A stretch of DNA of 64,000 nucleotides from Limnohabitans sp. 103DPR2 (GTDB taxonomy: Bacteria > Pseudomonadota > Gammaproteobacteria > Burkholderiales > Burkholderiaceae_C), in NCBI RefSeq assembly GCF_001412575.1, contig NZ_CP011834.1, forward strand, positions 2,666,001-2,730,000, read 5' to 3'. Under the pieces are notes generated by a model. It searched no databases. It had not been told where the DNA came from and saw nothing but the letters and a program-made list of their open reading frames with translations. Below are positions 33,487 through 42,507 of this stretch, piece by piece; position 1 is the stretch's first letter; each line of letters begins with the position of its first letter. Position numbers and translations under genes: made by a program.

Positions 33487-34533
33487 ATGAAATCCATTCG
33501 CAAATTGATTCAACGCCCCCTGCTGGCCACTGCCGCTTTGGCATTGCTCGGCACTTTGGCAACCCCCGCATTCGCGGGCAAAACCATCGATGCCATCAAG
33601 GCTCGTGGCACTTTGAATTGCGGTGTGAACCCCAGCTTGCCAGGCTTTGCTGCAGCTGACAGCCAAGGCGTTTGGTCAGGTTTGGACATTGACGTTTGCA
33701 AGGCTGTGGCCGCCACAATTTTGGGCGACGCCAACAAAATCAAATACACCCCCCTGAACGCTGCGCAGCGTTTTGCCGTGTTGCAAGCAGGCGAGATTGA
33801 CATCTTGTCACGCAATACCACTTGGACCCTGAACCGCGATGCCTCGTTGGGCTTGCACTTCACAGGCACCACTTACTATGACGGCCAAGGCTTCATGGTT
33901 CCCAAGAAATCCAAAATCACCAGCGCCACCAAACTCAAAGGCGCCACAGTGTGCGTGCAATCTGGTACCACCACTGAGAAGAACTTGAATGACTACTCCA
34001 AAGTCATGAAGCTCAACATGAAGCCCGTGGTGTTTGACACACAAGAAGCCACCAACAAGGCTTACTTCGCTGGCCGCTGCCAGGCTTACACCACAGACGC
34101 CTCTGGTTTGGCTTCTGTGCGTAACAAAGAAGCGACCAATCCTGATGACCACGTCATCTTGCCCGAGTTGATCTCTAAAGAACCTCTTGGCCCCAGCGTG
34201 CGCCGTGGTGACGACGAGTTCTTTGCCATTGTGAAATGGGTGACATACGCTTTGATCGAAGCCGAAGAATATGGCATCACACAAGCCAACGTTGACCAGC
34301 TCAAAGGCAGCAGCACAGACCCCGTGGTTCAGCGTATCTTGGGTACTTCTGAAGACACAGGCAAATTGTTGGGCCTGGACAAAGACTGGGCATACCGCGC
34401 CATCAAGGCCGTTGGTAACTACGGCGAAATGTTCGAGCGCAATGTGGGTCCCAAGTCCACTTTGAAATTGCCACGTGGTTTGAACAACCAGTGGAACAAA
34501 GGCGGCTTGATGTACGCACCTCCCGTACGTTAA
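33487..34533 (+). CDS. aapJ: General L-amino-acid ABC transporter, periplasmic binding protein
   Basis: A 348-residue protein with a signal peptide (ending TPAFA), then KTIDAIKARGTLNCGVNPSLPGFAAADSQGVWSGLDIDVCKAVAATILGD, which is close to AapJ/BztA of the polar amino-acid family. The CQAYTTDASGLASVR block is also characteristic. It delivers amino acids to AapQMP. GGAG precedes the ATG. It is first in the aapJQMP operon, followed by an intergenic hairpin. Confidence 0.92.
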   Translation: MKSIRKLIQRPLLATAALALLGTLATPAFAGKTIDAIKARGTLNCGVNPSLPGFAAADSQGVWSGLDIDVCKAVAATILGDANKIKYTPLNAAQRFAVLQAGEIDILSRNTTWTLNRDASLGLHFTGTTYYDGQGFMVPKKSKITSATKLKGATVCVQSGTTTEKNLNDYSKVMKLNMKPVVFDTQEATNKAYFAGRCQAYTTDASGLASVRNKEATNPDDHVILPELISKEPLGPSVRRGDDEFFAIVKWVTYALIEAEEYGITQANVDQLKGSSTDPVVQRILGTSEDTGKLLGLDKDWAYRAIKAVGNYGEMFERNVGPKSTLKLPRGLNNQWNKGGLMYAPPVR

Positions 34534-34584
34534 TTTCGGCTTTGCGTTTTCCTCCATGAGGACAACTTCTTAAACCAAAGACTT

Positions 34585-34607
34585 CCGGCCCGCCTTGTGC
34601 GGGCCGG
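34585..34607 (+). other. GC-rich hairpin between aapJ and aapQ
   Basis: CCGGCCCGC and GCGGGCCGG form a perfect 9-bp stem with a 5-base loop, ending 9 bases before the aapQ start. It has no T run. Such hairpins after binding-protein genes commonly stabilise the upstream mRNA end, giving excess binding protein. Its closeness to the aapQ start could also lower translation. Confidence 0.6.
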
Positions 34608-34616
34608 TCTATTCTC

Positions 34617-35792
34617 ATGAGCACCCCTCCTCCTCCCAAACGTCAGTGGTCTTGGCGCAGCCAAGCCTTCCGCGGACTGGTGTACCAAATCCTAGCGATC
34701 TTGGTACTGGTTCTGGCCGTGGGCTACTTGATGTCCAACACGTTCGCCAACATGCGCGCACGGGGCATTCAAAGTGGTTTTGATTTCTTTCTCCAGCCAG
34801 CCGGTTTCGGCATTGGCGAAAGTCTCATTGAATTCGATTCCTCGCAGAGTTATTTGATGGCCTATGTCATTGGCCTCACCAACACTTTGCGAGTGGCCTT
34901 GGTTGGCCTTGTTTTGGCCACCCTGCTGGGCACCTTGATTGGCATTGGCCGCTTGACCAAAAACACCTTGGTCAAATCCTTGTGCGCCAGCTACGTCGAA
35001 GTCACCCGCAACATTCCGCTGCTGCTGCAACTCTTCATGTGGTACTTTGCCATGACCGAGTTGTTGCCGCCCATTGAATCACCCCTGAAGCCCTTGGCTG
35101 GCGTATTCTTCAGCAAGAACGGTTTGCAATACCCCTTGCCCGTCTGGGAACCCGGACACTGGGGCACGCTCATTGGTTTGTGCGTGGGCATCGGTGCTTG
35201 GAAATTTTGGTCACGTCACGTCAAGCAGCACTTTGAAGCCACCGGCCACACCAAGCCCTCTTTCTTGCCTGGCATGGGTTTGTTTGTGTTGTTTGGCGTA
35301 ATTGGATGGCTGATCGGCGGCGCGCCAAGTGAAATCGACATCCCTGAAGTGACCGAGATCAACGTGGTGGGCGGCGGCTCCGTCACCCCCGAATACCTCA
35401 CCTTGTTGATCGGCCTCACTGTTTACACCTCGGGCTACATTGCCGAAGTGGTGCGCGCTGGCATTCAGTCGGTGTCGTTTGGTCAACACGAAGCCGCTGT
35501 GGCTTTGGGTTTGAAGCGCACACAAGAGTTGCGCCTCATTCAATTGCCGCAGGCCATGCGCGTGATCATTCCGCCACTCACCAGCCAGTACCTCAACCTG
35601 ATCAAAAATTCCTCGTTGGCTGTGGCTGTAGGCTACCCCGACTTGGTGTCCATCAGTTCAACCGCCCTGAACCAAACGGGTCGTGCCATTGAGTGCATTG
35701 CGTTGGTCATGCTCATTTATTTAAGCTTGAGCTTGCTGACCTCCGCACTCATGAACATTTACAACCGCCGTGTGCGAATCAAGGACCGATGA
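34617..35792 (+). CDS. aapQ: General L-amino-acid ABC transporter permease
   Basis: A 391-residue permease, longer than simple His/Gln permeases because AapQ-type proteins have an extra segment. TLRVALVGLVLATLLGTLIGIGRLTKN and the EAAVALGLKRTQELRLIQLPQAMRVIIPPL coupling (EAA) loop are visible. It forms the membrane channel with AapM. The stop overlaps the aapM start (ATGA). Confidence 0.92.
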   Translation: MSTPPPPKRQWSWRSQAFRGLVYQILAILVLVLAVGYLMSNTFANMRARGIQSGFDFFLQPAGFGIGESLIEFDSSQSYLMAYVIGLTNTLRVALVGLVLATLLGTLIGIGRLTKNTLVKSLCASYVEVTRNIPLLLQLFMWYFAMTELLPPIESPLKPLAGVFFSKNGLQYPLPVWEPGHWGTLIGLCVGIGAWKFWSRHVKQHFEATGHTKPSFLPGMGLFVLFGVIGWLIGGAPSEIDIPEVTEINVVGGGSVTPEYLTLLIGLTVYTSGYIAEVVRAGIQSVSFGQHEAAVALGLKRTQELRLIQLPQAMRVIIPPLTSQYLNLIKNSSLAVAVGYPDLVSISSTALNQTGRAIECIALVMLIYLSLSLLTSALMNIYNRRVRIKDR

Positions 35793-36910
35793 TGCAAACC
35801 ACCGGTTATCAACAACATTTCGAACCCATCGAAGCACGTCGCCCCCCCGTCAATGAATCGGGTGCTTGGGCATGGATTCAGCGCGGCTTCTTTGACGGCC
35901 CCGTCAACAGCCTGCTCACCGTGGTGTTCTTGGGCCTTTTGGTGTGGGCCATTCCACCCATCTTCAACTGGACCATTTGGTACGCCATTCCCGATGCCGA
36001 CAACGCAGCTTGCCGTGCAGCACATGGCTTGGGTGCCTGCTGGGGTGTGGTAGCCGAAAAAGGTCGACTCATCTTGTTCGGTCGCTACCCCTTTGAAGAG
36101 CAATGGCGTCCCTTGGTGGCCAGCGCTGTCTTGGTGGCACTGCTGATCGTGTCTTGCTTGCGCACCTTTTGGCGCCCTGCATTGGCAGTGGCTTGGGTGA
36201 TGGTGTACGCCTTCTTCTTCGCTTTGATGTACGGCGGCTTTGCTGGTCTCACCACAGTTGAAACAGCCCGCTGGGGTGGCTTGCCCCTCACCTTGCTGCT
36301 GGCCAGTGTGAGTTTGGTGGTGGCCTTCCCCTTGGCCATTTTGCTGGCCCTGGGACGTCAATCCGACTTGCCTGCCATTCGCACTTTGTGTGTGGTGTTT
36401 GTCGAGTTTGTGCGCTGTGTGCCACTCATCTCCGTACTGTTCATGGCCTCGTTCATCTTGCCACTCTTCATGCCCCAGGGCACCAAGATTGATGTGCTGG
36501 TGCGCGTGTTGGTGGGCATGACCTTGTTCACGGCGGCCTACTTGGCTGAAGTGATTCGCGGCGGCTTGCAAGCTTTGCCCAAAGGTCAAGTTGAAGCGGC
36601 GCATTCATTGGGTCTGAGCTACTGGCAAATTCAACGCATGATTGTGTTGCCACAAGCCTTGCGCTTGGTAGTGCCTGCCATTGTGAACACCTTCATTGGT
36701 GCCTTCAAGGACACGTCCTTGGTGACCATTGTGAGTCTGTACGACCTCACAGGTGCGGTGCAATTGGCGCTGGGCGATGCCGACTGGCGCAAGTTTTTCA
36801 TTGAAGGCCAATTGTTTGTGGCCGCCATTTACTTCATCGCATGCTTTGCGATGTCACGCTACAGCCAATGGCTGGAATCCCATCTGAATACTGGAACACG
36901 GAGACAGTGA
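35789..36910 (+). CDS. aapM: General L-amino-acid ABC transporter permease
   Basis: A 373-residue permease. The EAA loop is [30 protein letters not shown]; the family [19 protein letters not shown] stretch near the C-terminus is typical of AapM/BztC. I chose the ATG at 35789, overlapping the aapQ stop; an adjacent in-frame ATG at 35792 is equally possible. Confidence 0.92.
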   Translation: MMQTTGYQQHFEPIEARRPPVNESGAWAWIQRGFFDGPVNSLLTVVFLGLLVWAIPPIFNWTIWYAIPDADNAACRAAHGLGACWGVVAEKGRLILFGRYPFEEQWRPLVASAVLVALLIVSCLRTFWRPALAVAWVMVYAFFFALMYGGFAGLTTVETARWGGLPLTLLLASVSLVVAFPLAILLALGRQSDLPAIRTLCVVFVEFVRCVPLISVLFMASFILPLFMPQGTKIDVLVRVLVGMTLFTAAYLAEVIRGGLQALPKGQVEAAHSLGLSYWQIQRMIVLPQALRLVVPAIVNTFIGAFKDTSLVTIVSLYDLTGAVQLALGDADWRKFFIEGQLFVAAIYFIACFAMSRYSQWLESHLNTGTRRQ

Positions 36911-36911
36911 A

Positions 36912-37658
36912 GTGAGTACCTCAAGTCCCATCATCGAATTTTCTAAAGTCAACAAGTGGTACGGCGAGTTCCACGTGTTGCGTGACATTGACTTGTCGGT
37001 GGCCAAAGGCGAGCGCATTGTGGTGTGCGGTCCATCAGGCTCTGGCAAAAGTACCTTGATCCGCTGCATCAACCGTTTGGAAGTGCATCAATCAGGCTCC
37101 CTGAAAGTGGATGGCACCGAACTGACCGATGACGTCAAGTCCATTGAAGCGGTGCGCCGCCAAGTGGGCATGGTGTTCCAGCAGTTCAATTTGTTCCCTC
37201 ACCTCACGGTGCTGGAAAACCTCACGCTGGCCCCCATGTGGGTGGGCAATGTGCCAAAAGCGGAAGCCGAAGAGCGCGCCATGCAACAACTCAAGCGCGT
37301 GCGCATTGCCGAGCAAGCCAACAAGTACCCCTTGCAATTGTCTGGCGGTCAGCAGCAGCGCGTGGCCATTGCACGCTCTTTGTGCCTCACACCCAAGATC
37401 ATGTTGTTTGATGAGCCTACTTCTGCACTCGACCCCGAGATGATCAATGAAGTGTTGGACGTGATGGTGGAGTTGGCCAACCAAGGCATCACCATGATTT
37501 GCGTCACGCACGAGATGGGCTTTGCCCGCTCCGTGGCCGACCGCGTGATCTTCATGGACCAAGGTCAAATCGTGGAACAAAACACAGCGACCGAGTTCTT
37601 TGCCAATCCAAAGAACGAACGCACGCAAGACTTCTTGTCCAAAATTCTGGCGCACTGA
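36912..37658 (+). CDS. aapP: General L-amino-acid ABC transporter ATPase
   Basis: A 248-residue ATPase with a GTG start. Walker [10 protein letters not shown] is near residue 38, the signature LSGGQQQR near residue 140, Walker [15 protein letters not shown] and the H-loop [10 protein letters not shown] follow. It energises AapQM. The stop codon overlaps the ATG of the following phosphatase gene. Confidence 0.93.
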   Translation: MSTSSPIIEFSKVNKWYGEFHVLRDIDLSVAKGERIVVCGPSGSGKSTLIRCINRLEVHQSGSLKVDGTELTDDVKSIEAVRRQVGMVFQQFNLFPHLTVLENLTLAPMWVGNVPKAEAEERAMQQLKRVRIAEQANKYPLQLSGGQQQRVAIARSLCLTPKIMLFDEPTSALDPEMINEVLDVMVELANQGITMICVTHEMGFARSVADRVIFMDQGQIVEQNTATEFFANPKNERTQDFLSKILAH

Positions 37659-38230
37659 TGTCTGTCATATCAAAGCCCGTCGGCCCTGCCGGCGGGCTTT
37701 CTTTTTTAGACCCGCGCGGCGATGCACTGCCCCGCCCTCACGGCAATACCTATTGGCTGTGGGCTGGGCATGTGTTGGCGGGCGAGCATCCTGGCAAAGA
37801 GGGTGAGGCCCTGTTGCCCGAGCGTTTGCAGTTGTTGGCGAAAATGGGCATCACGCATTTCATTGACCTGACCTCTTCCAACGATCCTTTAAAGCCTTAC
37901 CAACCCTTGGGCGGTGCTGTGCGCATCAACCACCCCATCACTGATTTTGGTGTGCCCAGCACAGCGCAAATGCAAGTCATCTTGCGCAGCATGGACGAAG
38001 CTTTGGCACAAGGTGGCAAGGTCTATGTGCATTGCCGTGCAGGCATTGGTAGAACGGGCACGGTGGCGGCCACATGGCTTGTGAACCAAGGCCTGAACGG
38101 ACAGGCCGCGTTGGACTTGCTGCTGCAAAAGTGGCAAGCCGTGGACAAACGCCTAGAAGAGCCGCATACGCCAGAGACTGAGGCGCAGCGGCAATTTGTA
38201 TTGGCTTGGGAAACTCATCGTTCGAGTTGA
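37658..38230 (+). CDS. Dual-specificity/tyrosine phosphatase-like protein
   Basis: About 190 residues. The phosphatase loop VHCRAGIGRTGTVAA (CX5R) is complete, with the upstream aspartate/loop region FIDLTSSNDP and a conserved domain start HGNTYWLWAGHVLAGEHPG. The substrate is unknown. The ATG overlaps the aapP stop. Oddly, its first codons also form the terminator of the aap operon (37672-37707), so it may be expressed only by read-through or from a promoter I cannot see. Confidence 0.8.
   Translation: MSVISKPVGPAGGLSFLDPRGDALPRPHGNTYWLWAGHVLAGEHPGKEGEALLPERLQLLAKMGITHFIDLTSSNDPLKPYQPLGGAVRINHPITDFGVPSTAQMQVILRSMDEALAQGGKVYVHCRAGIGRTGTVAATWLVNQGLNGQAALDLLLQKWQAVDKRLEEPHTPETEAQRQFVLAWETHRSS
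37672..37707 (+). terminator. Terminator of the aap operon, inside the next gene's 5' end
   Basis: AAAGCCCG and CGGGCTTT with an internal CGG/CCG pair form a GC-rich stem, followed by CTTTTTT. It begins 14 bases after the assigned phosphatase start codon. Confidence 0.72.
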
Positions 38231-38710
38231 CTAGCTCAACAATGGAATTGCCGAACTGTTTTTGACTTCCTCCATCACAGCATAGGTTCTCGTCTCTCTG
38301 ACGCCGGGCAATTGCCACAAGACACTTCCGGCGAATTCACGGTAGCTGTTCATATTGGCTGTTCGAGTTTTCAACAGGTAATCAAAGCCACCCGCCACCA
38401 TGTGGCACTCCATAATTTCATCACGGACCTGAACCGCAGCCTTGAATTGCTCGAACACATTGTGGTTGGTTCGGTCCAGTAAAACTTCGACAAACACCAA
38501 CATCCCCGCGCCCAATTTCAATGGATTGAGGCGTGCTTCATAGCCCAAGATGTAACCCTCTTTGGTGAGTCGTTGCACACGCGCTAATACCGCCGTGGGT
38601 GAGAGGGCCACCGCTTCTGCCAACTTGAGATTGCTGATGCGACCATTCTTTTGCATGCAGTCCAATATGCGCAAGTCAATCCGATCAATACTTTCTGAAA
38701 TATCTTTCAT
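38231..38710 (-). CDS. Lrp/AsnC-family regulator (PutR-like)
   Basis: A 159-residue Lrp-type regulator: a helix-turn-helix at residues 9-60 (DRIDLRILDCMQKNGRISNLKLAEAVALSPTAVLARVQRL) and the RAM ligand domain (GAGMLVFVEVLLDRT...ECHMVAGGFDYLLKTRTANMNSYREF). It is divergent from putA across a ~107-base AT-rich region. In many alphaproteobacteria and betaproteobacteria such an Lrp protein activates putA in response to proline; that role is inferred here from position. Confidence 0.87.
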   Translation of the reverse strand: MKDISESIDRIDLRILDCMQKNGRISNLKLAEAVALSPTAVLARVQRLTKEGYILGYEARLNPLKLGAGMLVFVEVLLDRTNHNVFEQFKAAVQVRDEIMECHMVAGGFDYLLKTRTANMNSYREFAGSVLWQLPGVRETRTYAVMEEVKNSSAIPLLS

Positions 38711-38817
38711 ACAAAATATTATCCAGTTTTAAATCATTTATTTAGAGAAATATACTATAAAAAACATGGATCATAGGTATTCAAATATCAGCAAATGTGC
38801 TGATTCAAGGAGACCCT

Positions 38818-41800
38818 ATGGACCACAGCACGCCATTACGCCAAGCCATCACGCAAGCCATTCGACGACCTGAACCCGTTGCGGTGCAAGCGTTGCTGAG
38901 CCAAGCGCGTCAAAGCAAGTCTGTCGCGACGCAAACAGACACGCTTGCCAAGAAACTCATTCAGGGAATGCGAGATGGGTCAGGACGCACAGGTCGTGCG
39001 GGTCGCGTTCAAAGTTTGATGCAGGAATATGCCTTGTCGAGCAATGAAGGCATCGCACTGATGTGTTTGGCCGAAGCATTACTGCGCATCCCCGATGCGG
39101 CAACGAGAGATGCGCTCATCAGAGACAAAGTCAAAGATGGAAATTGGTTGCGCCATGCGGGGCAATCTGACTCCTTGTTTGTAAACGCCGCATCGTGGGG
39201 TCTGGTTTTAACCGGCAAGTTGATGTCAAGCCATGATGAGCACGAACTCATGTCAGCCTTGACACGCTTGGTCGGCAAGCAGGGTGAGCCTTTGATTCGA
39301 AAAGGCATGCAATTTGCCATGCAAATGTTAGGTGAACAATTTGTAACGGGGCAAACCATTCATGAAGCATTGAGCCGTTCTCAAAGCATGGAAGCAAAAG
39401 GGTTTAGATACTCTTACGACATGCTAGGCGAAGCAGCCATGACGCGCCAGGATGCACAGCGTTATTTCAATGCATACGAAGAGGCCATTCATGCCATTGG
39501 CCAGTCTGCCCAGGGAAAAGGGGTGCAAGACGGCGCGGGAATTTCTATCAAATTGTCTGCGCTGCATCCCCGTTACTGCCGCGCTCAAGTTCAGCGCGTC
39601 AAAACCGAACTCATTCCACAGGTTTTGAAGTTAGCGCAGTTGGCGAAGCAATACAACATGGGCCTGAACATTGATGCAGAAGAAAGCGAGCGACTGGACA
39701 TTTCCTTGGACATTCTTGAAGCTTTATGTTTCGCCCCTGAGCTATCTGGCTGGGATGGCATGGGCTTTGTGATTCAGGCTTATCAAAAACGTTGCCCCTT
39801 TGTTATTGATTACCTGATTGATTTGGCCCAACGCGCCAATCACCGCTTGATGATCCGTTTGGTCAAAGGTGCGTATTGGGACAGCGAGATCAAACGCGCA
39901 CAAGTTGAAGGCCAAATCGACTACCCAGTTTTTACACAAAAACATCACACTGATGTTTCCTATTTGGCATGCGCCAGAAAATTGTTAGGTGCCATTGACA
40001 AAGTCTTTCCTCAGTTCGCGACACACAACGCACATACCGTCGCAAGCATTGTGAGCATTGCTGAAGACGTTTGTGGCAAGTACCAAATAGGTCATTATGA
40101 GTTTCAATGCTTGCACGGCATGGGAGAACCCCTGTATTTGCAGGTGGTTGGGCCTGCGCAATTGAATCGACCTTGCCGCATTTACGCGCCTGTCGGCACG
40201 CATGAAACTTTGCTTGCATACCTGGTGCGAAGACTTCTAGAAAACGGCGCCAACAGCTCTTTCGTCAATCGCATGGCCGATGCATCCGTGTCCATTGAGT
40301 CACTGGTACAAGACCCTGTTGTTTTGACAGAAAACGAAGCGAATCGCCTCCATGTCGCACCAGGACAACCGAATGCACACATACCCATGCCGAAGAACTT
40401 GTATGGCACAGAGCGCTTAAATTCCAACGGATGGGATCTCAACCACGGACCTACACTGGCACGCATCCAACACTACATTGAAAACACACCACTTCAAATC
40501 CAAGTCAAGCCGTTGCTGGCTGGCACTGTTGGAGGTGCACAAATAGACACGGTGGTCAATCCTGCAAAGCATTCACACATTCTTGGAAGCTTGCAACATG
40601 CGAGTTCCCGCGACATTGAAACAGCCCTCCAAGAAGCTGAGGCGTTTGCATCAACCTGGGCTCAAACATTGCCGCACAAAAGAGCAGAAGCCTTAGAGCA
40701 AACGGCTGCTTTGCTAGAAAGTGAATCTTTGAAGTGTCTTCATTTGCTGATTCACGAAGCAGGCAAAACATGGGCACATGCTGTGGCTGAAATACGCGAG
40801 TCAGTTGATTTCTTGCGTTACTACGCTTTGCAAATACGCCAAGAATTCAGCAACGCAACACACCATCCCTTAGGGCCAGTCGTTTGTATCAGCCCTTGGA
40901 ATTTCCCATTGGCCATCTTCATAGGACAAATCTCGGCAGCACTTGCTGCAGGCAACACCGTTCTTGCCAAACCCGCAGAGCAAACCTCAGGCATTGCAGC
41001 CTTAGCGGTTCAATTGATGTGGCAGGCAGGTGTACCTCGGTCTGCACTGCAACTTTTGCCTGGCACTGGCTTGTCTGTAGGAAATGCTTTGGTGAGCGAT
41101 TCTCGGGTGCAAGGCGTCTTGTTTACAGGCTCCACTCAGACTGCTCAGAAACTGAATCAAGTTTTATCAAAACGGATGAACCGACACGGCCAGGTCGTAC
41201 CTTTGATCGCAGAAACAGGGGGGCTCAACTGTATGGTTGTTGACTCATCCGCCTTGCTCGAGCAAGTGATTGGTGACGCCTTGACCTCTGCCTTTGAGGC
41301 AGCCGGACAACGCTGCTCTGCTCTTCGAATTTTGTGCATTCAAGATGAAGTGGCGGATCCAGCCATCGAAATGCTCAAAGGCGGCATGGCAGAGTTAACC
41401 ATGGGCCATCCAGCCTTACTGGAAACCGACGTGGGACCCGTCATTGACGTCAAAGCGCAAGAAAAAATTGAGTCACACATCAGAGAACTTGAAGGCATGG
41501 GTAGACGCGTACACCGTCTTCAGCATCGAAATGGGAGTGATCTGACTGGAACCTATGTTGCCCCCACCATCATCGAGATCGAAAGCATCCAAGATGCACC
41601 CAATGAAATTTTTGGTCCTGTCTTGCATGTGCTGCGCTACGCACGAACTGACCTCGATCAACTGCTACTCGACATCAACGCAACTGGTTATGCCCTGACT
41701 TTTGGCGTGCACTCTCGCATCGATGAAGCCGTGCAAAAAATGACCCAAACTGTTCATGCGGGCAATGTGTATGTCAACCGAAACATGGTGGGAGCCGTCG

Positions 41801-42507
41801 TCGGCGTTCAAGCTTTTGGTGGCGATGGCTTATCGGGTACAGGCCCCAAAGCTGGCGGCCCTTTGTATTTGTTGCGTCTGTTGTCTGCATGTCCTGATGA
41901 TGCGGCATTGCGCAGCGTTCAACGTGTTGGGGGAAGCACCCTTCCCCCAACTGCAAAAGCGCTAGAAGCACTATACAGCTGGGCACTTTCAAATCACCGT
42001 ACACAACTTGCGCAAATGTGCGCACGATTTTCAGCATGCAACCCTGCGGGGCTTGTCGCTGAAATGAACGGTCCCACAGGTGAAACTAACCAGTATTTTG
42101 TCAATCCAAGGCCGCATGTTCTTTGCAACATCGGCACTCAAGCATCTTGGCAAGACGATTTACTCATTCAACTGGCGGCGGTTTGTGCCATTGGTTCTAA
42201 GGCAATTGTTTTGAAGGACTTGCAATCCTTCGTTTCCACGTTGCCCATGGCTGTGCAAGACATTATCAGCTTCAAAACCAGAGATCAACTTCCCAAGACT
42301 CAAACAGTTTTGATGCATGGCTCAACCGAGGAAATTTTAAATTTTTCTCAGTTTTTGTCTCAAAGGGAAGGTCCTTTGGCCAGCCTGATTGGGCTTCAAC
42401 CTGGCACGCTAGACCTCCCACTTTCACGCTTGGTTCAAGAGCGCTCTATCAGCGTCAACACCACAGCAGCTGGCGGTAACGCTTCATTGATGTCTTCCGT
42501 TAGCTGA
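38818..42507 (+). CDS. putA: Proline dehydrogenase / delta-1-pyrroline-5-carboxylate dehydrogenase
   Basis: A 1229-residue bifunctional enzyme oxidising proline to glutamate. The PRODH barrel (about residues 150-460) shows GISIKLSALHPRY, MGLNIDAEESERL, LMIRLVKGAYWDSEIK and FATHNAHTVASI. The ALDH-type half (about 520-1010) shows ISPWNFPLAIFIGQ and the catalytic Cys in AFEAAGQRCSALR with Glu in IAETGGLN. The N-terminal ribbon-helix-helix DNA-binding domain of E. coli PutA is absent, consistent with the adjacent Lrp regulator. AAGGAG precedes the ATG at 38818. The last ~200 residues are the extra C-terminal domain found in longer PutAs. Confidence 0.93.
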   Translation: MDHSTPLRQAITQAIRRPEPVAVQALLSQARQSKSVATQTDTLAKKLIQGMRDGSGRTGRAGRVQSLMQEYALSSNEGIALMCLAEALLRIPDAATRDALIRDKVKDGNWLRHAGQSDSLFVNAASWGLVLTGKLMSSHDEHELMSALTRLVGKQGEPLIRKGMQFAMQMLGEQFVTGQTIHEALSRSQSMEAKGFRYSYDMLGEAAMTRQDAQRYFNAYEEAIHAIGQSAQGKGVQDGAGISIKLSALHPRYCRAQVQRVKTELIPQVLKLAQLAKQYNMGLNIDAEESERLDISLDILEALCFAPELSGWDGMGFVIQAYQKRCPFVIDYLIDLAQRANHRLMIRLVKGAYWDSEIKRAQVEGQIDYPVFTQKHHTDVSYLACARKLLGAIDKVFPQFATHNAHTVASIVSIAEDVCGKYQIGHYEFQCLHGMGEPLYLQVVGPAQLNRPCRIYAPVGTHETLLAYLVRRLLENGANSSFVNRMADASVSIESLVQDPVVLTENEANRLHVAPGQPNAHIPMPKNLYGTERLNSNGWDLNHGPTLARIQHYIENTPLQIQVKPLLAGTVGGAQIDTVVNPAKHSHILGSLQHASSRDIETALQEAEAFASTWAQTLPHKRAEALEQTAALLESESLKCLHLLIHEAGKTWAHAVAEIRESVDFLRYYALQIRQEFSNATHHPLGPVVCISPWNFPLAIFIGQISAALAAGNTVLAKPAEQTSGIAALAVQLMWQAGVPRSALQLLPGTGLSVGNALVSDSRVQGVLFTGSTQTAQKLNQVLSKRMNRHGQVVPLIAETGGLNCMVVDSSALLEQVIGDALTSAFEAAGQRCSALRILCIQDEVADPAIEMLKGGMAELTMGHPALLETDVGPVIDVKAQEKIESHIRELEGMGRRVHRLQHRNGSDLTGTYVAPTIIEIESIQDAPNEIFGPVLHVLRYARTDLDQLLLDINATGYALTFGVHSRIDEAVQKMTQTVHAGNVYVNRNMVGAVVGVQAFGGDGLSGTGPKAGGPLYLLRLLSACPDDAALRSVQRVGGSTLPPTAKALEALYSWALSNHRTQLAQMCARFSACNPAGLVAEMNGPTGETNQYFVNPRPHVLCNIGTQASWQDDLLIQLAAVCAIGSKAIVLKDLQSFVSTLPMAVQDIISFKTRDQLPKTQTVLMHGSTEEILNFSQFLSQREGPLASLIGLQPGTLDLPLSRLVQERSISVNTTAAGGNASLMSSVS

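Noticed and set aside
35759..36604. Minus-strand open frame (~281 codons)
   Set aside because: It is antisense to aapM and rich in Gln/His, an artefact of codon composition.
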